Positions 14,259 to 22,898 of a DNA stretch of 64,000 nucleotides are shown in pieces. The stretch comes from Clostridium cavendishii DSM 21758 (GTDB lineage Bacteria > Bacillota > Clostridia > Clostridiales > Clostridiaceae), in contig NZ_FQZB01000010.1 in the NCBI RefSeq assembly GCF_900141845.1, positions 206,641-270,640 of the forward strand, written 5' to 3'. The position numbers were made by a program, and so were the translations under genes. The number at the start of each line of letters is the position of its first letter. Positions within the stretch are counted from its first letter, which is position 1. The notes under the pieces are model-generated. The model searched no databases, was not told the DNA's origin, and worked only from the letters and a program-made list of their open reading frames with translations.

Positions 14259-16490
14259 TTATGCTGAGCAACTCTCACAATCCCCAACTGTTAGTGACTT
14301 TGAACGTACATAGTAAATACTCTTGACCCCTGCTTTGCATGCTTCTATATATAAATTCATTATTTGTCTCATTGTATATTCAGTAGTTATATAAAGGTTG
14401 AAAGATTGACCTTGGTCTATATGTCTCTGCCTAACTCCATTTACCTTTACACACCATGCCTGATCTATATTATAAGCAGATATATAGTACCAGAAATTAT
14501 CCATAGATAGATTAGGCGCAGTCTTAGGAATTATACTTCCTTTCTTTTCTTCAAGCCAGAATCTTGACATAACCGGATCTACACCTTCAGAAGTTCCAGC
14601 TATAGTTGCTGTAGAACCATTAGGTGCTACCGCAAAAAGATACCCATTTCTCATACCATATTCGGCAACTTCTTTTTTAAGCTCTTGCCAAGCTGTGGAT
14701 TCATAACCTCTTATCTTAAAATAATCCCCAGTTTGCCAATCTGAGCCTTCAAAATGTGGATAACTTCCCTTTTCTTTAGCTATATTTAAGCTGGCCTTTA
14801 TTGCATAAAAATTTATTTTTTCATAAACTTTATCTGCAAACTCTAAATGTTCATCTGTTGTCCAACCAATTTTATTATTTGCAAGCATATGATGATAACC
14901 TGAAGTTCCAAGGCCAACAGCTCTATATTTCTTATTAGTAACCTCTGCAAATGGCACTGAATAATAATTTAAATCTATTACATTATCCATAGCTCTTATT
15001 TGTGTTTCAACTATATACTCTAATTCTTTATCATTATTAACATCTACATTTCCAAGTACAACTGAACTTAAATTACAAACAACAAAATCTCCTGACTTTG
15101 TTTTTTCAACTATAATCTTATCTCCATTATTATCTTGAATTTCTGTAGTTTCTATTTCCATAGGACTCATATTTTGCATTATTTCTGTACAAAGATTTGA
15201 AGAATATATCATACCCTTGTGTTTATTAGGATTTGTCTTATTTACTGTATCTCTATAAAAAGCAAATGGTGTTCCAGTCTCTGCTGCACTTTTTATAATA
15301 AGTCTAACTATATCTTTAACACTCATTACTCTTTTTTCTATTCTATCATCCTCTACACACTCATAATATCTTTTTTCCCACTCTTCACCATAAAAGTCTT
15401 CTAGTGAATAACCTTTATATGTTCTTATCTCATGAGGGCACATCATATACCAATTAGCATCTATATCTGATTCTGCTAATCTCCAAAATAAATCTGGGTA
15501 ACAAAGACCTGGAAATACATCATGTGCCTTTTTTCTGTCATCCCCATTATTTGTTCTAAGTTGTAAAAACTCCGGTATATCTTTATGCCATGCATCTAAC
15601 CATATGGCCACAGAACCATTTCTAACACCTAACTGATCAACTGCTATAGCTGTATCATTAAACAACTTAACCCATGGAATAACTCCACCTGAGGCTCCTT
15701 TAAAACCTCTTATAGATGAACCTAAAGCTCTTATCTTACCAACATATATTCCCATTCCTCCACCAAACTTCGAAACTTTAGCAAAGTTATCTAAAGATTT
15801 ATATATGCCATTTAAGCTATCATCTACCGTATCTATAAAACATGAACTTAATTGGTAAAAAGGCTTTCTAGCATTTGACATGGTTGGTGTAGCCATAGTC
15901 GCCTTTATTGAACTTAACACATCATAAAACCTTTTAACCCAAGAAATTCTATTTTCTTTCTTTTCTGGTATTGCAAGATGAAGTGCTATTCCCATAAACA
16001 TTTGTTGTGGAAGTTCAAGAGGTTTTCTATTAAAATCTTGAATTAAATATCTCTTTGCTAAAAGATTAATCCCACTATAAGTAAATAAAAAGTCTCTATC
16101 CTTATCAATAACTTTTTCTAGTTCATTAATTTCTTCTTCTGAATAGTTTTCCAAAATATACTTCCCATATAATCCTTTTTCAGTAAGCTCTACTACAAAA
16201 TTATAAAGATTGCTATAAGGATCTTCTCCTTTATTTAATCCTCTATTTTCCCTAACTTTATCATAAAGATTATAAGTATAAAGTTTTGCTGCAGCATATT
16301 GCCATTTCGGTTCTTCCTGTGATGTAAGCTCCAAAGAAACTTGTACTAGAGAATTAATAATTTCTCTCTCAGTCATATTTTCTCTTATTATATGTTCAAG
16401 TGTATCTTCTAATTTTTCAGCAGTATAAAGTCCTTCATCATCCTTTATATCTAAAATAGCATACTTACAAAGCTCTTGTATTCTATCCAT
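14259..16490 (-). CDS. nrdA: Ribonucleoside-diphosphate reductase class Ia, alpha subunit
   Basis: 743 aa. It reduces NDPs to dNDPs for DNA synthesis. Seen: Cys217 in QLSSC, the active-site motif NLCTE (in YSSNLCTEIM), and the C-terminal relay cysteines Cys738 and Cys741 (GDCESCSA). The N-terminus begins MDRIQELCKYAI, which aligns with the middle of the ATP-cone (near E. coli LDKIHRVLDWA). The first beta-hairpin of the cone is missing, and a TAA lies in frame directly before the ATG, so no longer start exists. Allosteric control by dATP may therefore be altered. Two NrdR-like boxes and a strong promoter lie upstream. Confidence 0.95.
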   Translation of the reverse strand: MDRIQELCKYAILDIKDDEGLYTAEKLEDTLEHIIRENMTEREIINSLVQVSLELTSQEEPKWQYAAAKLYTYNLYDKVRENRGLNKGEDPYSNLYNFVVELTEKGLYGKYILENYSEEEINELEKVIDKDRDFLFTYSGINLLAKRYLIQDFNRKPLELPQQMFMGIALHLAIPEKKENRISWVKRFYDVLSSIKATMATPTMSNARKPFYQLSSCFIDTVDDSLNGIYKSLDNFAKVSKFGGGMGIYVGKIRALGSSIRGFKGASGGVIPWVKLFNDTAIAVDQLGVRNGSVAIWLDAWHKDIPEFLQLRTNNGDDRKKAHDVFPGLCYPDLFWRLAESDIDANWYMMCPHEIRTYKGYSLEDFYGEEWEKRYYECVEDDRIEKRVMSVKDIVRLIIKSAAETGTPFAFYRDTVNKTNPNKHKGMIYSSNLCTEIMQNMSPMEIETTEIQDNNGDKIIVEKTKSGDFVVCNLSSVVLGNVDVNNDKELEYIVETQIRAMDNVIDLNYYSVPFAEVTNKKYRAVGLGTSGYHHMLANNKIGWTTDEHLEFADKVYEKINFYAIKASLNIAKEKGSYPHFEGSDWQTGDYFKIRGYESTAWQELKKEVAEYGMRNGYLFAVAPNGSTATIAGTSEGVDPVMSRFWLEEKKGSIIPKTAPNLSMDNFWYYISAYNIDQAWCVKVNGVRQRHIDQGQSFNLYITTEYTMRQIMNLYIEACKAGVKSIYYVRSKSLTVGDCESCSA

Positions 16491-16520
16491 TTATTTTCCC
16501 CTCTCCACAACATCTAGTAT

Positions 16521-16559
16521 CTATATATTGATTATCATCATCCATCCCACAATATATTG
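16521..16559 (-). promoter_or_regulatory. Tandem NrdR-like boxes
   Basis: CTATATATTG (16521-16530) and CAATATATTG (16550-16559) both fit the NrdR core CWATATATWG. They lie just downstream of the nrd promoter -10. Start-to-start distance is 29 bp, slightly short of the usual three helical turns (about 31). Confidence 0.7.
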
Positions 16560-16567
16560 TCGTGATA

Positions 16568-16596
16568 ATTATACTTATTTATCTTCCATTTGTAAA
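16568..16596 (-). promoter_or_regulatory. nrdAB promoter
   Basis: Minus strand TTTACA (16591-16596), 17 bases, TATAAT (16568-16573). Transcription would start just before the first NrdR-like box. Confidence 0.78.
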
Positions 16597-16669
16597 ACGT
16601 AGTTTTTTTTAAATTAGCTAATTAAACACCATTTTTGTATACTTTATTTAATTTTTTGTAATAATTCTA

Positions 16670-16714
16670 TAACCCTTGGTTATAACTTTGAATCTAGTTA
16701 TGCGCCAAGGGTTA
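16670..16714 (-). terminator. Hairpin after the ArsC/Spx-like gene
   Basis: AACCCTTGG (16671-16679) pairs with CCAAGGGTT (16705-16713), with an inner ATAACT/AGTTAT stem. The minus-strand T content after it is weak, while the plus side has a T-rich tail, so direction is uncertain. Confidence 0.6.
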
Positions 16715-16732
16715 TTATTATTTTTATATTCT

Positions 16733-17089
16733 TTATTTAACACTTTGTTCCCATTGTTCCTCTTTAAAACCTACTAAAACAATATCATCCTTAACTATAA
16801 TAGGCCTTTTAACTAGCATACCATCTGTAGCTAATAATTCTAACAATTCATCTTCTGATGCTTCTTTAACTTTATCTTTAAGGTTCATTTCTTTATATAA
16901 TCTTCCACTTGTATTAAAAAATTTATTTATAGGTAAACCGCTTTTTTTATACCAAGTCTCAAGCTCTTTTCTTGTTGGTTTTTCTTCTACTATTGGCCTA
17001 TCTATAAAGTCTACCCCCTTCTCTTGTAAAAACTTTTTAGCCTTTCTACATGTTGAACATTTTGCATATTCTAAAAATAAGTAACTCAT
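16733..17089 (-). CDS. ArsC/Spx-family thioredoxin-fold protein
   Basis: 118 aa from the ATG at 17089 behind TGGAGGAA. It has the CSTC redox pair at the N-terminus and the family end motif LVKRPIIVKDDIVLVGFKEEQW. The region LPINKFFNTSGRLYKEMNL looks like the YffB/arsenate-reductase-like branch rather than RNA-polymerase-binding Spx, which has a different central helix. It may be a small thiol-disulfide enzyme or a regulator; neither is proven. It is the third gene of the alaX-GNAT operon, 19 bases after the acetyltransferase. Confidence 0.85.
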   Translation of the reverse strand: MSYLFLEYAKCSTCRKAKKFLQEKGVDFIDRPIVEEKPTRKELETWYKKSGLPINKFFNTSGRLYKEMNLKDKVKEASEDELLELLATDGMLVKRPIIVKDDIVLVGFKEEQWEQSVK

Positions 17090-17108
17090 ATATTCCTCCA
17101 TAATGTTA

Positions 17109-17582
17109 TTACTCTAATTCCTTATTAATTCTCTCTAATATTATAGTCCTTTTGTAAAAACCATATTTTTCATAAAAACCAAGAGCATTTTCATTTCCTA
17201 CTGCAACACCTATAATCTTAGTTTTAGCATTATTCTCATTTTGCCAAGCTAATGACTTTGTAATAAGTTCATGTCCAAGCCCTAGTTTTCTATAATCCTT
17301 CTCGATATATATGGATGATAATTCTCCAATTAAATCATTATTTACAGTACTCATACAATATCCTATATATGAATCTATAATTTTATCCTTAATTAAATCT
17401 ATATTTACCTTTAAATTATTATCATTAATAACTTTATTCATTCTAACTTCAAAGGTCATATTTGTAAATTTCTTTTTAAAACTAATTGTTTTTTCTAAAT
17501 GATAATTATTTAACTTGTTCCACAAAGGTTTTACATTATCTAAAAGTTCTATCCCTCCATTAATAAATTCAAAACTCTCCAT
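17109..17582 (-). CDS. GNAT-family N-acetyltransferase
   Basis: 157 aa from the ATG at 17582 behind GGGGGAG; a GTG two codons upstream is inside the spacer. The acetyl-CoA-binding motif A is visible as SSIYIEKDYRKLGLGHELITKSLAW, with the late motif NENALGFYEKYGFYKR. The substrate cannot be told. Co-transcription with an alanyl-tRNA editing enzyme makes a link to amino acid or aminoacyl-tRNA handling possible but unproven. Confidence 0.88.
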   Translation of the reverse strand: MESFEFINGGIELLDNVKPLWNKLNNYHLEKTISFKKKFTNMTFEVRMNKVINDNNLKVNIDLIKDKIIDSYIGYCMSTVNNDLIGELSSIYIEKDYRKLGLGHELITKSLAWQNENNAKTKIIGVAVGNENALGFYEKYGFYKRTIILERINKELE

Positions 17583-17610
17583 ATACACTCCCCCAATTAT
17601 ATATAAATAA

Positions 17611-18813
17611 TTATCCTAATAAATTCTTAATCTTCATAATCGCATAGTCCATAAGTGAATTTAAATTACTACTATTTTTCCCCGCTCCTTGCGCTGCAAA
17701 ATTGCTTCCGCCACCCCTTCCATCAATTAACGTTATAGCATCTTTCAACAAATCATTCATACTTATTCCTTTTAAATTCTTAGAACACATAAATACAAGA
17801 TTCACTTTATCCTCATTTATACTAGCAAATAATACTACTGCTTTATTTTCATCAACAATCTTATTTGCAATCTTACTTATATACTTTGTATCTTCATTTT
17901 CATACACATTTTTAATAATTAATGCTTCTCCAGCCATCTCAGCTTCTTCTACCATAGTTTTTATTTCATAATCACCAACTATAGCTTTTATCTTTTTATT
18001 TTCCATATATAAACCTTTATTTGTATTTGATAAATTTTGTATAGCCTTTATAGCATCTTCACTACTACAATTCAAATATCTACATACCTCTCTTGTAAAG
18101 CTATCCTTATCAAAATAGTCTTCTATGGCTCTACCACCTGCTACATACTCTATTCTGGTAGCTCCTTTATGCTTTTCCCATCTCCTTATCTTTATAGCTT
18201 GAAGTTCTAATGTAGAATTTGGATGAACACCGCAACAAGCATTTATATCTAAATCCTCTATAACGACTACTCTTATTTGTTCATTCGTTTTTGGAAGAGC
18301 TCTTCTTAATCTTATTTTTTTAAGTTCACTCTTGGTTGGTGTTAAAAATTGTACATTTAAATTTCTTCTTATCACATCATTAGCAGCCTTTTCTGCCTTT
18401 CTAATAGTCTCTTCTGTTAATATACCTTCTATATCTACAGTACTTATTTCCTTCCCCATATGAAATCCTACTGTATTCGCATTAAACATAGAAAAGAAAC
18501 ATCCTGAAAGTACATGTTGAGCTAAATGTTGTTGCATACCATCGAATCTATTCTCCCAATCTATAGAAGCTTTAACTTTATGTATTCTATTAGGCTTTTT
18601 ATCCATTACATGATAAATGACACCATCTTCTTCATAAACCTCTAATACTTGTAGTCCATCAATATGGCCAACGTCTTCGTGCTGTCCACCCCCTCCTGGA
18701 AAAAATGCAGTTTTATCCAAAACAACATGGAATTTACCATCTGCCTCTTTAACCTCTTCTATTTCACAAACAAAATCTTTTATATATTGATTTTCATAAT
18801 ATATCTTTTCCAT
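17611..18813 (-). CDS. Alanyl-tRNA editing protein, AlaX-L type with DHHA1 domain
   Basis: 400 aa. It hydrolyses mischarged Ser- or Gly-tRNA(Ala) in trans. The N-terminal beta-barrel domain resembles the AlaRS linker. The editing site has HLAQH (His96, His100) and CCGVHPNSTLE around 190-200, giving the zinc ligands. The C-terminal DHHA1-like domain ends with DGRGGGSNFAAQGAG (about residue 372). No aminoacylation domain is present, so it is a free-standing editing factor. The ATG at 18813 is preceded by GGAG. It is the first gene of a three-gene operon. Confidence 0.92.
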   Translation of the reverse strand: MEKIYYENQYIKDFVCEIEEVKEADGKFHVVLDKTAFFPGGGGQHEDVGHIDGLQVLEVYEEDGVIYHVMDKKPNRIHKVKASIDWENRFDGMQQHLAQHVLSGCFFSMFNANTVGFHMGKEISTVDIEGILTEETIRKAEKAANDVIRRNLNVQFLTPTKSELKKIRLRRALPKTNEQIRVVVIEDLDINACCGVHPNSTLELQAIKIRRWEKHKGATRIEYVAGGRAIEDYFDKDSFTREVCRYLNCSSEDAIKAIQNLSNTNKGLYMENKKIKAIVGDYEIKTMVEEAEMAGEALIIKNVYENEDTKYISKIANKIVDENKAVVLFASINEDKVNLVFMCSKNLKGISMNDLLKDAITLIDGRGGGSNFAAQGAGKNSSNLNSLMDYAIMKIKNLLG

Positions 18814-18831
18814 AACCTACTCCTTGATTTA

Positions 18832-19087
18832 TATTTTAAATGGCTTATTTTAATTATACTCTTTATAAAGATATTTTCATCCCTTATCTATGTAAAGCTA
18901 ATTTTTAACAATATGAAACCAAGTTAAACATATACTTACTAAAATTGATATAAACTAAAAATTATGTTTTCTCTATCATTTTAAAGCATTCTTATTCGTA
19001 GTAAACCACTTTTATTTAATCCATACCTCTATTTACTATATATATTTTTTAAAAACATATATAATAAATACACCTACTTGATAAACT
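18832..19087. other. Intergenic stretch with no clear element
   Basis: The alaX promoter should lie here, but no single -35/-10 pair stands out in the AT-rich background. No T-box, riboswitch or ORF with an SD was seen. Confidence 0.4.
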
Positions 19088-19122
19088 AAAAATAGGATTC
19101 AAAGATATTGAATCCTATTTTT
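19088..19122 (-). terminator. Terminator after the CPBP gene remnant
   Basis: Perfect 15-base arms 19088-19102 and 19108-19122 containing AATAGGATTCAA. T-runs are present on both strands, so it can act in both directions. Confidence 0.88.
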
Positions 19123-19133
19123 CTTTCTATATT

Positions 19134-19700
19134 CTAATTATTAATTATACTTTTTGTCTGCAGAATATCTTTTATTATCAATGGATTATCTGTAGTTATA
19201 TTTACCCAGTTTTTCTTAACGTATAAAATTATTTTTATTAAACTATATACACATAAAATATAACCAATAAACCTATAAATATTACTACTTTTAATTATAT
19301 TCAGAGGGGTTATTATTGTATAAATATTACCTATAATATGCGTAATTATACATATTATTATATTGTTATATTTCAAAAGAAATACAGCATTTATAATGCC
19401 TAATGCTAATGCAGCTATTGAATTTATCCCTTCCTGAAAGTGTAATATAAAAAAACTGCTGTAGAAATAATCACTGATATTTTTACTCCTTTTTGAGTTT
19501 TTGCTCTTGAAATTATAAGTCCCCTAAATATATATTCTTCAACAATGGGTGCAATAAAAATTGTAAAAGGAAAAAATAATATTACGAGAAGAATCTGTTC
19601 AAAAGTAACTTTTCCATCATTAATAGAATTATCAACTTTTGAATAACTATATATAAACATTAACCCTTGTTTAAGCAAAAGAAAATCTAGTATAACTAAC
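19134..19700 (-). pseudogene. Frameshifted CPBP-family intramembrane protease
   Basis: Two open segments (19424-19678 region and 19134-19376) together encode a CPBP/Abi-type membrane protease. The first contains APIVEEYIFRGLI, the EExxxR catalytic motif. The frame is lost at a run of seven T (minus strand, near 19452-19458). Adding one T would continue the frame through FILHFQEGINSIAAL, with the His-containing motif 2 of the family, into the second segment. The 5' end also lacks an ATG with an SD: the frame is stopped about 40 bases upstream, and only the TTG at 19678 is available. The N-terminal membrane helices are missing. It is therefore a decayed gene, although a homopolymer sequencing error at the T-run is possible. 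Confidence 0.72.
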
Positions 19701-19737
19701 CCAATTTCTTTTACATTTTTTTATTTAACCTATTATT

Positions 19738-20676
19738 TTACTTTTGATAAACCTTTATATCGCCTGAATTAGCGCTCAGATTTATCTCTTTATAAGGTCC
19801 ATTGCCAAGCTTAGCTGTAGCTCGATTTTTCTTTTTACTACTATAACTCACATCAAAATCTGTACTTATATCACCAGAGCTACATTCCGCATAGAAATTA
19901 AAACTTATACCCTTAGGTATATTTACTTTTATATCGCCTGAACTTGTATGGGCTTTTAATCTGTCACCCATTTCCTTATAGTCTATTTTTATACTTCCAG
20001 ATGATGCTTCTAATTCTCCAGAACCAGAAAGTGTACCTACTACAATGTCTCCAGAAGAAGTTCTAAGATTATATGATTTTGTTACCAAATCCTCTGGCCT
20101 AATACTACCTGAACTAGTTTTTAAGTTAACATCATTAGCTGTTATAGTTTTTCTACACTTAAAATCACCTGAACTTTGATAAGATATAAATTTATCTAAA
20201 TTAAGATTATCCATAACTTCTATATTACCTGAGTTAGTTTTTATATCTAAACTCTTATTATATTTTTTAGGTATAGAAAGTTCTATTTTATTATCAAAAC
20301 TTCCAAAAAAGAAAATATTAAATACCTTTTTAAAATTTCCACTCTTTATATTAATAGTATTTTCATCCTTTGAAAAAGTAAATTTCTCATCTTCACTTAA
20401 CTTATTGCCAGACTTTTGAACCACTTTAACATTATCATCATCTGTTAATGATATTATTATATCATCACTTGAAAAATCTAAATTAATATTGTCACATTTA
20501 TCAAGCTGTATAATTTCTTCCTTTTGAACAGATGTAGCTCCATTTCTTAAATTAATACTAAAAAAGTTTCCACCTCGTCCTACGCCATTTGAAACTCCAT
20601 AAATCAAAATACCTATAAGAAATATTATAACAATAACCCATATCGTAATATTTATTATCTTCAAATTCTTATTCAT
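19738..20676 (-). CDS. DUF4097-type beta-solenoid membrane-anchored protein
   Basis: 312 aa. One N-terminal transmembrane helix (about residues 7-27), then repeated short beta turns with SSGDI/SSGSI/NSGNI motifs (for example TSSGSIRPEDL, TSSGDIVVGTL, ASSGSIKIDY, NSGDIKVYQK), the hallmark of DUF4097 adhesin-like sheets. These proteins usually occur downstream of a PadR regulator and a HAAS-domain protein, as here; the gene starts 5 bases after the HAAS gene. It may sense or react to envelope stress, an inference from context in the family. Confidence 0.9.
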   Translation of the reverse strand: MNKNLKIINITIWVIVIIFLIGILIYGVSNGVGRGGNFFSINLRNGATSVQKEEIIQLDKCDNINLDFSSDDIIISLTDDDNVKVVQKSGNKLSEDEKFTFSKDENTINIKSGNFKKVFNIFFFGSFDNKIELSIPKKYNKSLDIKTNSGNIEVMDNLNLDKFISYQSSGDFKCRKTITANDVNLKTSSGSIRPEDLVTKSYNLRTSSGDIVVGTLSGSGELEASSGSIKIDYKEMGDRLKAHTSSGDIKVNIPKGISFNFYAECSSGDISTDFDVSYSSKKKNRATAKLGNGPYKEINLSANSGDIKVYQK

Positions 20677-20681
20677 ATGCT

Positions 20682-21338
20682 TTACTCCTTAATTTGAAAA
20701 ATTAAAGTAACCACTCTTTCTACTGCAAAACCTATAAAAAATATAATCCACGAATAAGCCCAACCGTGAAATGCAAAACTAAAAATAAAATACGCTATTA
20801 ACGTTAAAGTCCAAACTAATGATTTTACAGATCTTAAAATATTATTTCTTTCTGTATTTGCAGACTTCCATTCTTTAAAATCTTCTACCATAGTATTATC
20901 TGCCTTTATATATTTAGGTCTAGAATTAGCATTATATATTATAAGCCCTGTTGCTACAGCATCTATTGTAAGCATTAAACACACTGAAATTTCTCCAGAT
21001 ACATCAAATAATGAAGTACATAATATTAAAACCACAACACTCATTATATAAAGACCTACTGAAATTGATAAAATCAATGCTGATTTCTGTTTATCCTTTT
21101 GAAGTTGTTCATAATTAAAAACATCACTCTTATTAAGCCCTCTTATAAGTTCATCTATATCCCCTACTCCAGCAATTGCTTTTTTAATAGCTTCCTCTTC
21201 ATTCTTACCACCAGCTATTAAATCATTATATCTATCTATAAGATTTGCTAACACTTCTTCCTTAAGTTCATTTGCTCTAGAAGTTTTCGGTGCGTTTTTG
21301 AAAAGTTCATCTACCTCTCTATTTAACTTCTCATACAT
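20682..21338 (-). CDS. HAAS-domain membrane protein (DUF1700-like)
   Basis: 218 aa. The N-terminal HAAS helical domain (about residues 1-75, with LKEEVLANLIDRYNDLIAGGKNEEEAIKKAIAGVGDIDEL) is followed by four predicted membrane helices in two pairs (about 88-135 and 170-212). The HAAS domain is thought to pass signals between a PadR-type repressor and membrane partners. It starts 2 bases after padR, so translation is probably coupled. Confidence 0.88.
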   Translation of the reverse strand: MYEKLNREVDELFKNAPKTSRANELKEEVLANLIDRYNDLIAGGKNEEEAIKKAIAGVGDIDELIRGLNKSDVFNYEQLQKDKQKSALILSISVGLYIMSVVVLILCTSLFDVSGEISVCLMLTIDAVATGLIIYNANSRPKYIKADNTMVEDFKEWKSANTERNNILRSVKSLVWTLTLIAYFIFSFAFHGWAYSWIIFFIGFAVERVVTLIFQIKE

Positions 21339-21340
21339 TT

Positions 21341-21673
21341 TTAATCCCCTCCATTAATTAATTTGTCTATTAACAGTTTAGATTCATTCCAATCATTCTT
21401 ATTTCTTTCTAACGCTAAAAGTCCGAGTTTTGTTATAGAATAATATCTCCTTCTAGCCCCAGTTGTCTGATCCCCCCAATATGATGTTATAAGTTCAGCT
21501 TGCTCAAGTCTCCTAAATGCTGAATACAAAGTAGCCTCCTTCAATTCATACTTATTATCAGTTTTTTGTTGTATGACTTTATTAATTTCATAACCATAAC
21601 TATCATTCTTAGCTAAATTGGCTAGAATTATAGTTTCTGTATGCCCCCTTATTATGTCGGAAGTTATAGACAT
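21341..21673 (-). CDS. PadR-family transcriptional regulator
   Basis: 110 aa. Winged-helix DNA-binding domain with the family pattern: ILANLAKNDSYGYEINKVIQ, LKEATLYSAFRRLEQAELI, and the wing GARRRYYSITKLG. The C-terminal helix for dimerisation is short, as in PadR subfamily 2. First gene of the padR-HAAS-DUF4097 operon; GAGGTAATGTCT surrounds the start. It probably represses its own operon through the inverted repeat at 21708-21733. Confidence 0.93.
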   Translation of the reverse strand: MSITSDIIRGHTETIILANLAKNDSYGYEINKVIQQKTDNKYELKEATLYSAFRRLEQAELITSYWGDQTTGARRRYYSITKLGLLALERNKNDWNESKLLIDKLINGGD

Positions 21674-21707
21674 TACCTCATCTCCTAATTAGTATTTTTT
21701 ACTATTT

Positions 21708-21743
21708 AAGTATATACTATCATTTATATACTTCGCCTGTCAA
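21708..21743 (-). promoter_or_regulatory. padR promoter with internal PadR-like operator
   Basis: Minus strand TTGACA (21738-21743), 18 bases, TAGTAT (21714-21719). A perfect inverted repeat AAGTATATA/TATATACTT (21708-21716, 21725-21733) covers the spacer and -10, so a bound dimer would block polymerase. Confidence 0.68.
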
Positions 21744-21790
21744 TGTATATAGATTTAAAAAGTATATATTATTAAAATATATACCAAAAT

Positions 21791-21821
21791 AAAAAGTGAA
21801 CTCTTTAAGAATCCACTTTTA
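21791..21821 (-). terminator. Weak terminator after the two small unknown genes
   Basis: AAAAGTG (21792-21798) pairs with CACTTTT (21814-21820), then ATTTTGG on the minus strand. The middle of the stem has mismatches. Confidence 0.55.
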
Positions 21822-21938
21822 AAATAACTTTTTAATTCCATTTTGATAAGTACTATACTTTTATCCTCACCATTTATACTAAATAATATTTAATTACTTT
21901 ATTTTTATTATTTATAAATGAATTTTAATCTTACTACA

Positions 21939-22316
21939 TTACTCTAAATGCTTAAGCGCATTCTTTCCAAGATTCCACTTCATAAAAACATTTATATCTT
22001 CTATTGCATCAATAATTCTCCATCTAAACTCTACATTTTCTGATAATTCTCTAAGAATAATAGGTTTTACAATATGTTTCTCTAGCTTTCCTTTAGTTCT
22101 TGCTATATATGCTAAACCTAATACTGCATTAGCTCGTACAGCTGAGTCCTCATGCTCAGCTAACTTCACACAAACATCTTGTGCATATTTCCATTTTTTA
22201 TTATATTGTCCTACTGATAATGAAAGTGTTAATAACTCTTCTACAATTCCATTTTCTAATATTTTTTTAATTTCATCATCAGTTAATATATCTAAAGGTT
22301 TATATACTCTCTCCAT
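21939..22316 (-). CDS. Small helical, HEAT-like protein of unknown function
   Basis: 125 aa from the ATG at 22316, chosen because GGAGGAAGA lies directly upstream; a longer start at 22343 has no such SD. The sequence AVRANAVLGLAYIARTKGKLEKHIVKPIILRELSENVEFRWRIIDAIEDI looks like HEAT/ARM helical repeats. No signal or membrane segment. It is 30 bases downstream of another small unknown gene, so the two probably form an operon. Such pairs can be immunity proteins, but nothing here proves it. Confidence 0.7.
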   Translation of the reverse strand: MERVYKPLDILTDDEIKKILENGIVEELLTLSLSVGQYNKKWKYAQDVCVKLAEHEDSAVRANAVLGLAYIARTKGKLEKHIVKPIILRELSENVEFRWRIIDAIEDINVFMKWNLGKNALKHLE

Positions 22317-22346
22317 TTCTTCCTCCATATATAATATTTCCACTTA

Positions 22347-22694
22347 CTAATCCTCATCATGATACCACCAATAATACTTCAATGAATCTGCAAATTCATT
22401 CATCACTTCAACCAACTTCCCACTTTTTAATTTTAAATGTCCGTCTCCCTTAAATTCTATATTTACCTCTTCTCCTTTAAAATATATTATCCTAGTTCCG
22501 TAACTTTCTAAATTTAAATATGTTATATAAGAATCTTCATACCATTCTTCTAAATAATTAAAAACAGAAGAATCTATTTTACAATTTATAACTATATCCT
22601 GTTCATTAAATTCCCCATGACTATTAATAAAATCTATAAATTTCTGCTTATTTTTTATATCTATCATCATTACATAACTATAATTCAAACTCAT
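22347..22694 (-). CDS. Small acidic protein of unknown function
   Basis: 115 aa from the ATG at 22694 behind GAGGAGATAAAT; a start at 22712 lies upstream of this SD. I do not recognise the family. It is acidic and aromatic-rich, ending in ADSLKYYWWYHDED, with no signal peptide, membrane segment or zinc motif. Alternating hydrophobic positions suggest a mixed alpha/beta fold. First gene of a two-gene operon with the HEAT-like protein. Confidence 0.68.
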   Translation of the reverse strand: MSLNYSYVMMIDIKNKQKFIDFINSHGEFNEQDIVINCKIDSSVFNYLEEWYEDSYITYLNLESYGTRIIYFKGEEVNIEFKGDGHLKLKSGKLVEVMNEFADSLKYYWWYHDED

Positions 22695-22847
22695 ATTTAT
22701 CTCCTCATTCATGTTAGCATAATATGTTCTTTCAATCTTGGCTCATACCTAACTACAATTATCTTTGCGTTTATTTTAACATATCTAACATACCATTTTT
22801 TACATTTTATCAAAAGAAGGTTGTTAATTATGAGTTATGATTCATGT

Positions 22848-22882
22848 AAAAAAAGAAGGCAGTTTATTTCAAACTACCTTCT
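22848..22882 (-). terminator. adhE terminator
   Basis: AAGAAGGCAGTTT (from 22853) pairs with AAACTACCTTCTT (to 22883, one mismatch), followed on the minus strand by a seven-T run (22854-22848). Confidence 0.9.
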
Positions 22883-22898
22883 TATCCATTAAAACTTA

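Noticed and set aside
18832..19087. T-box leader before alaX
   Set aside because: No conserved T-box sequence or antiterminator pairing was found.
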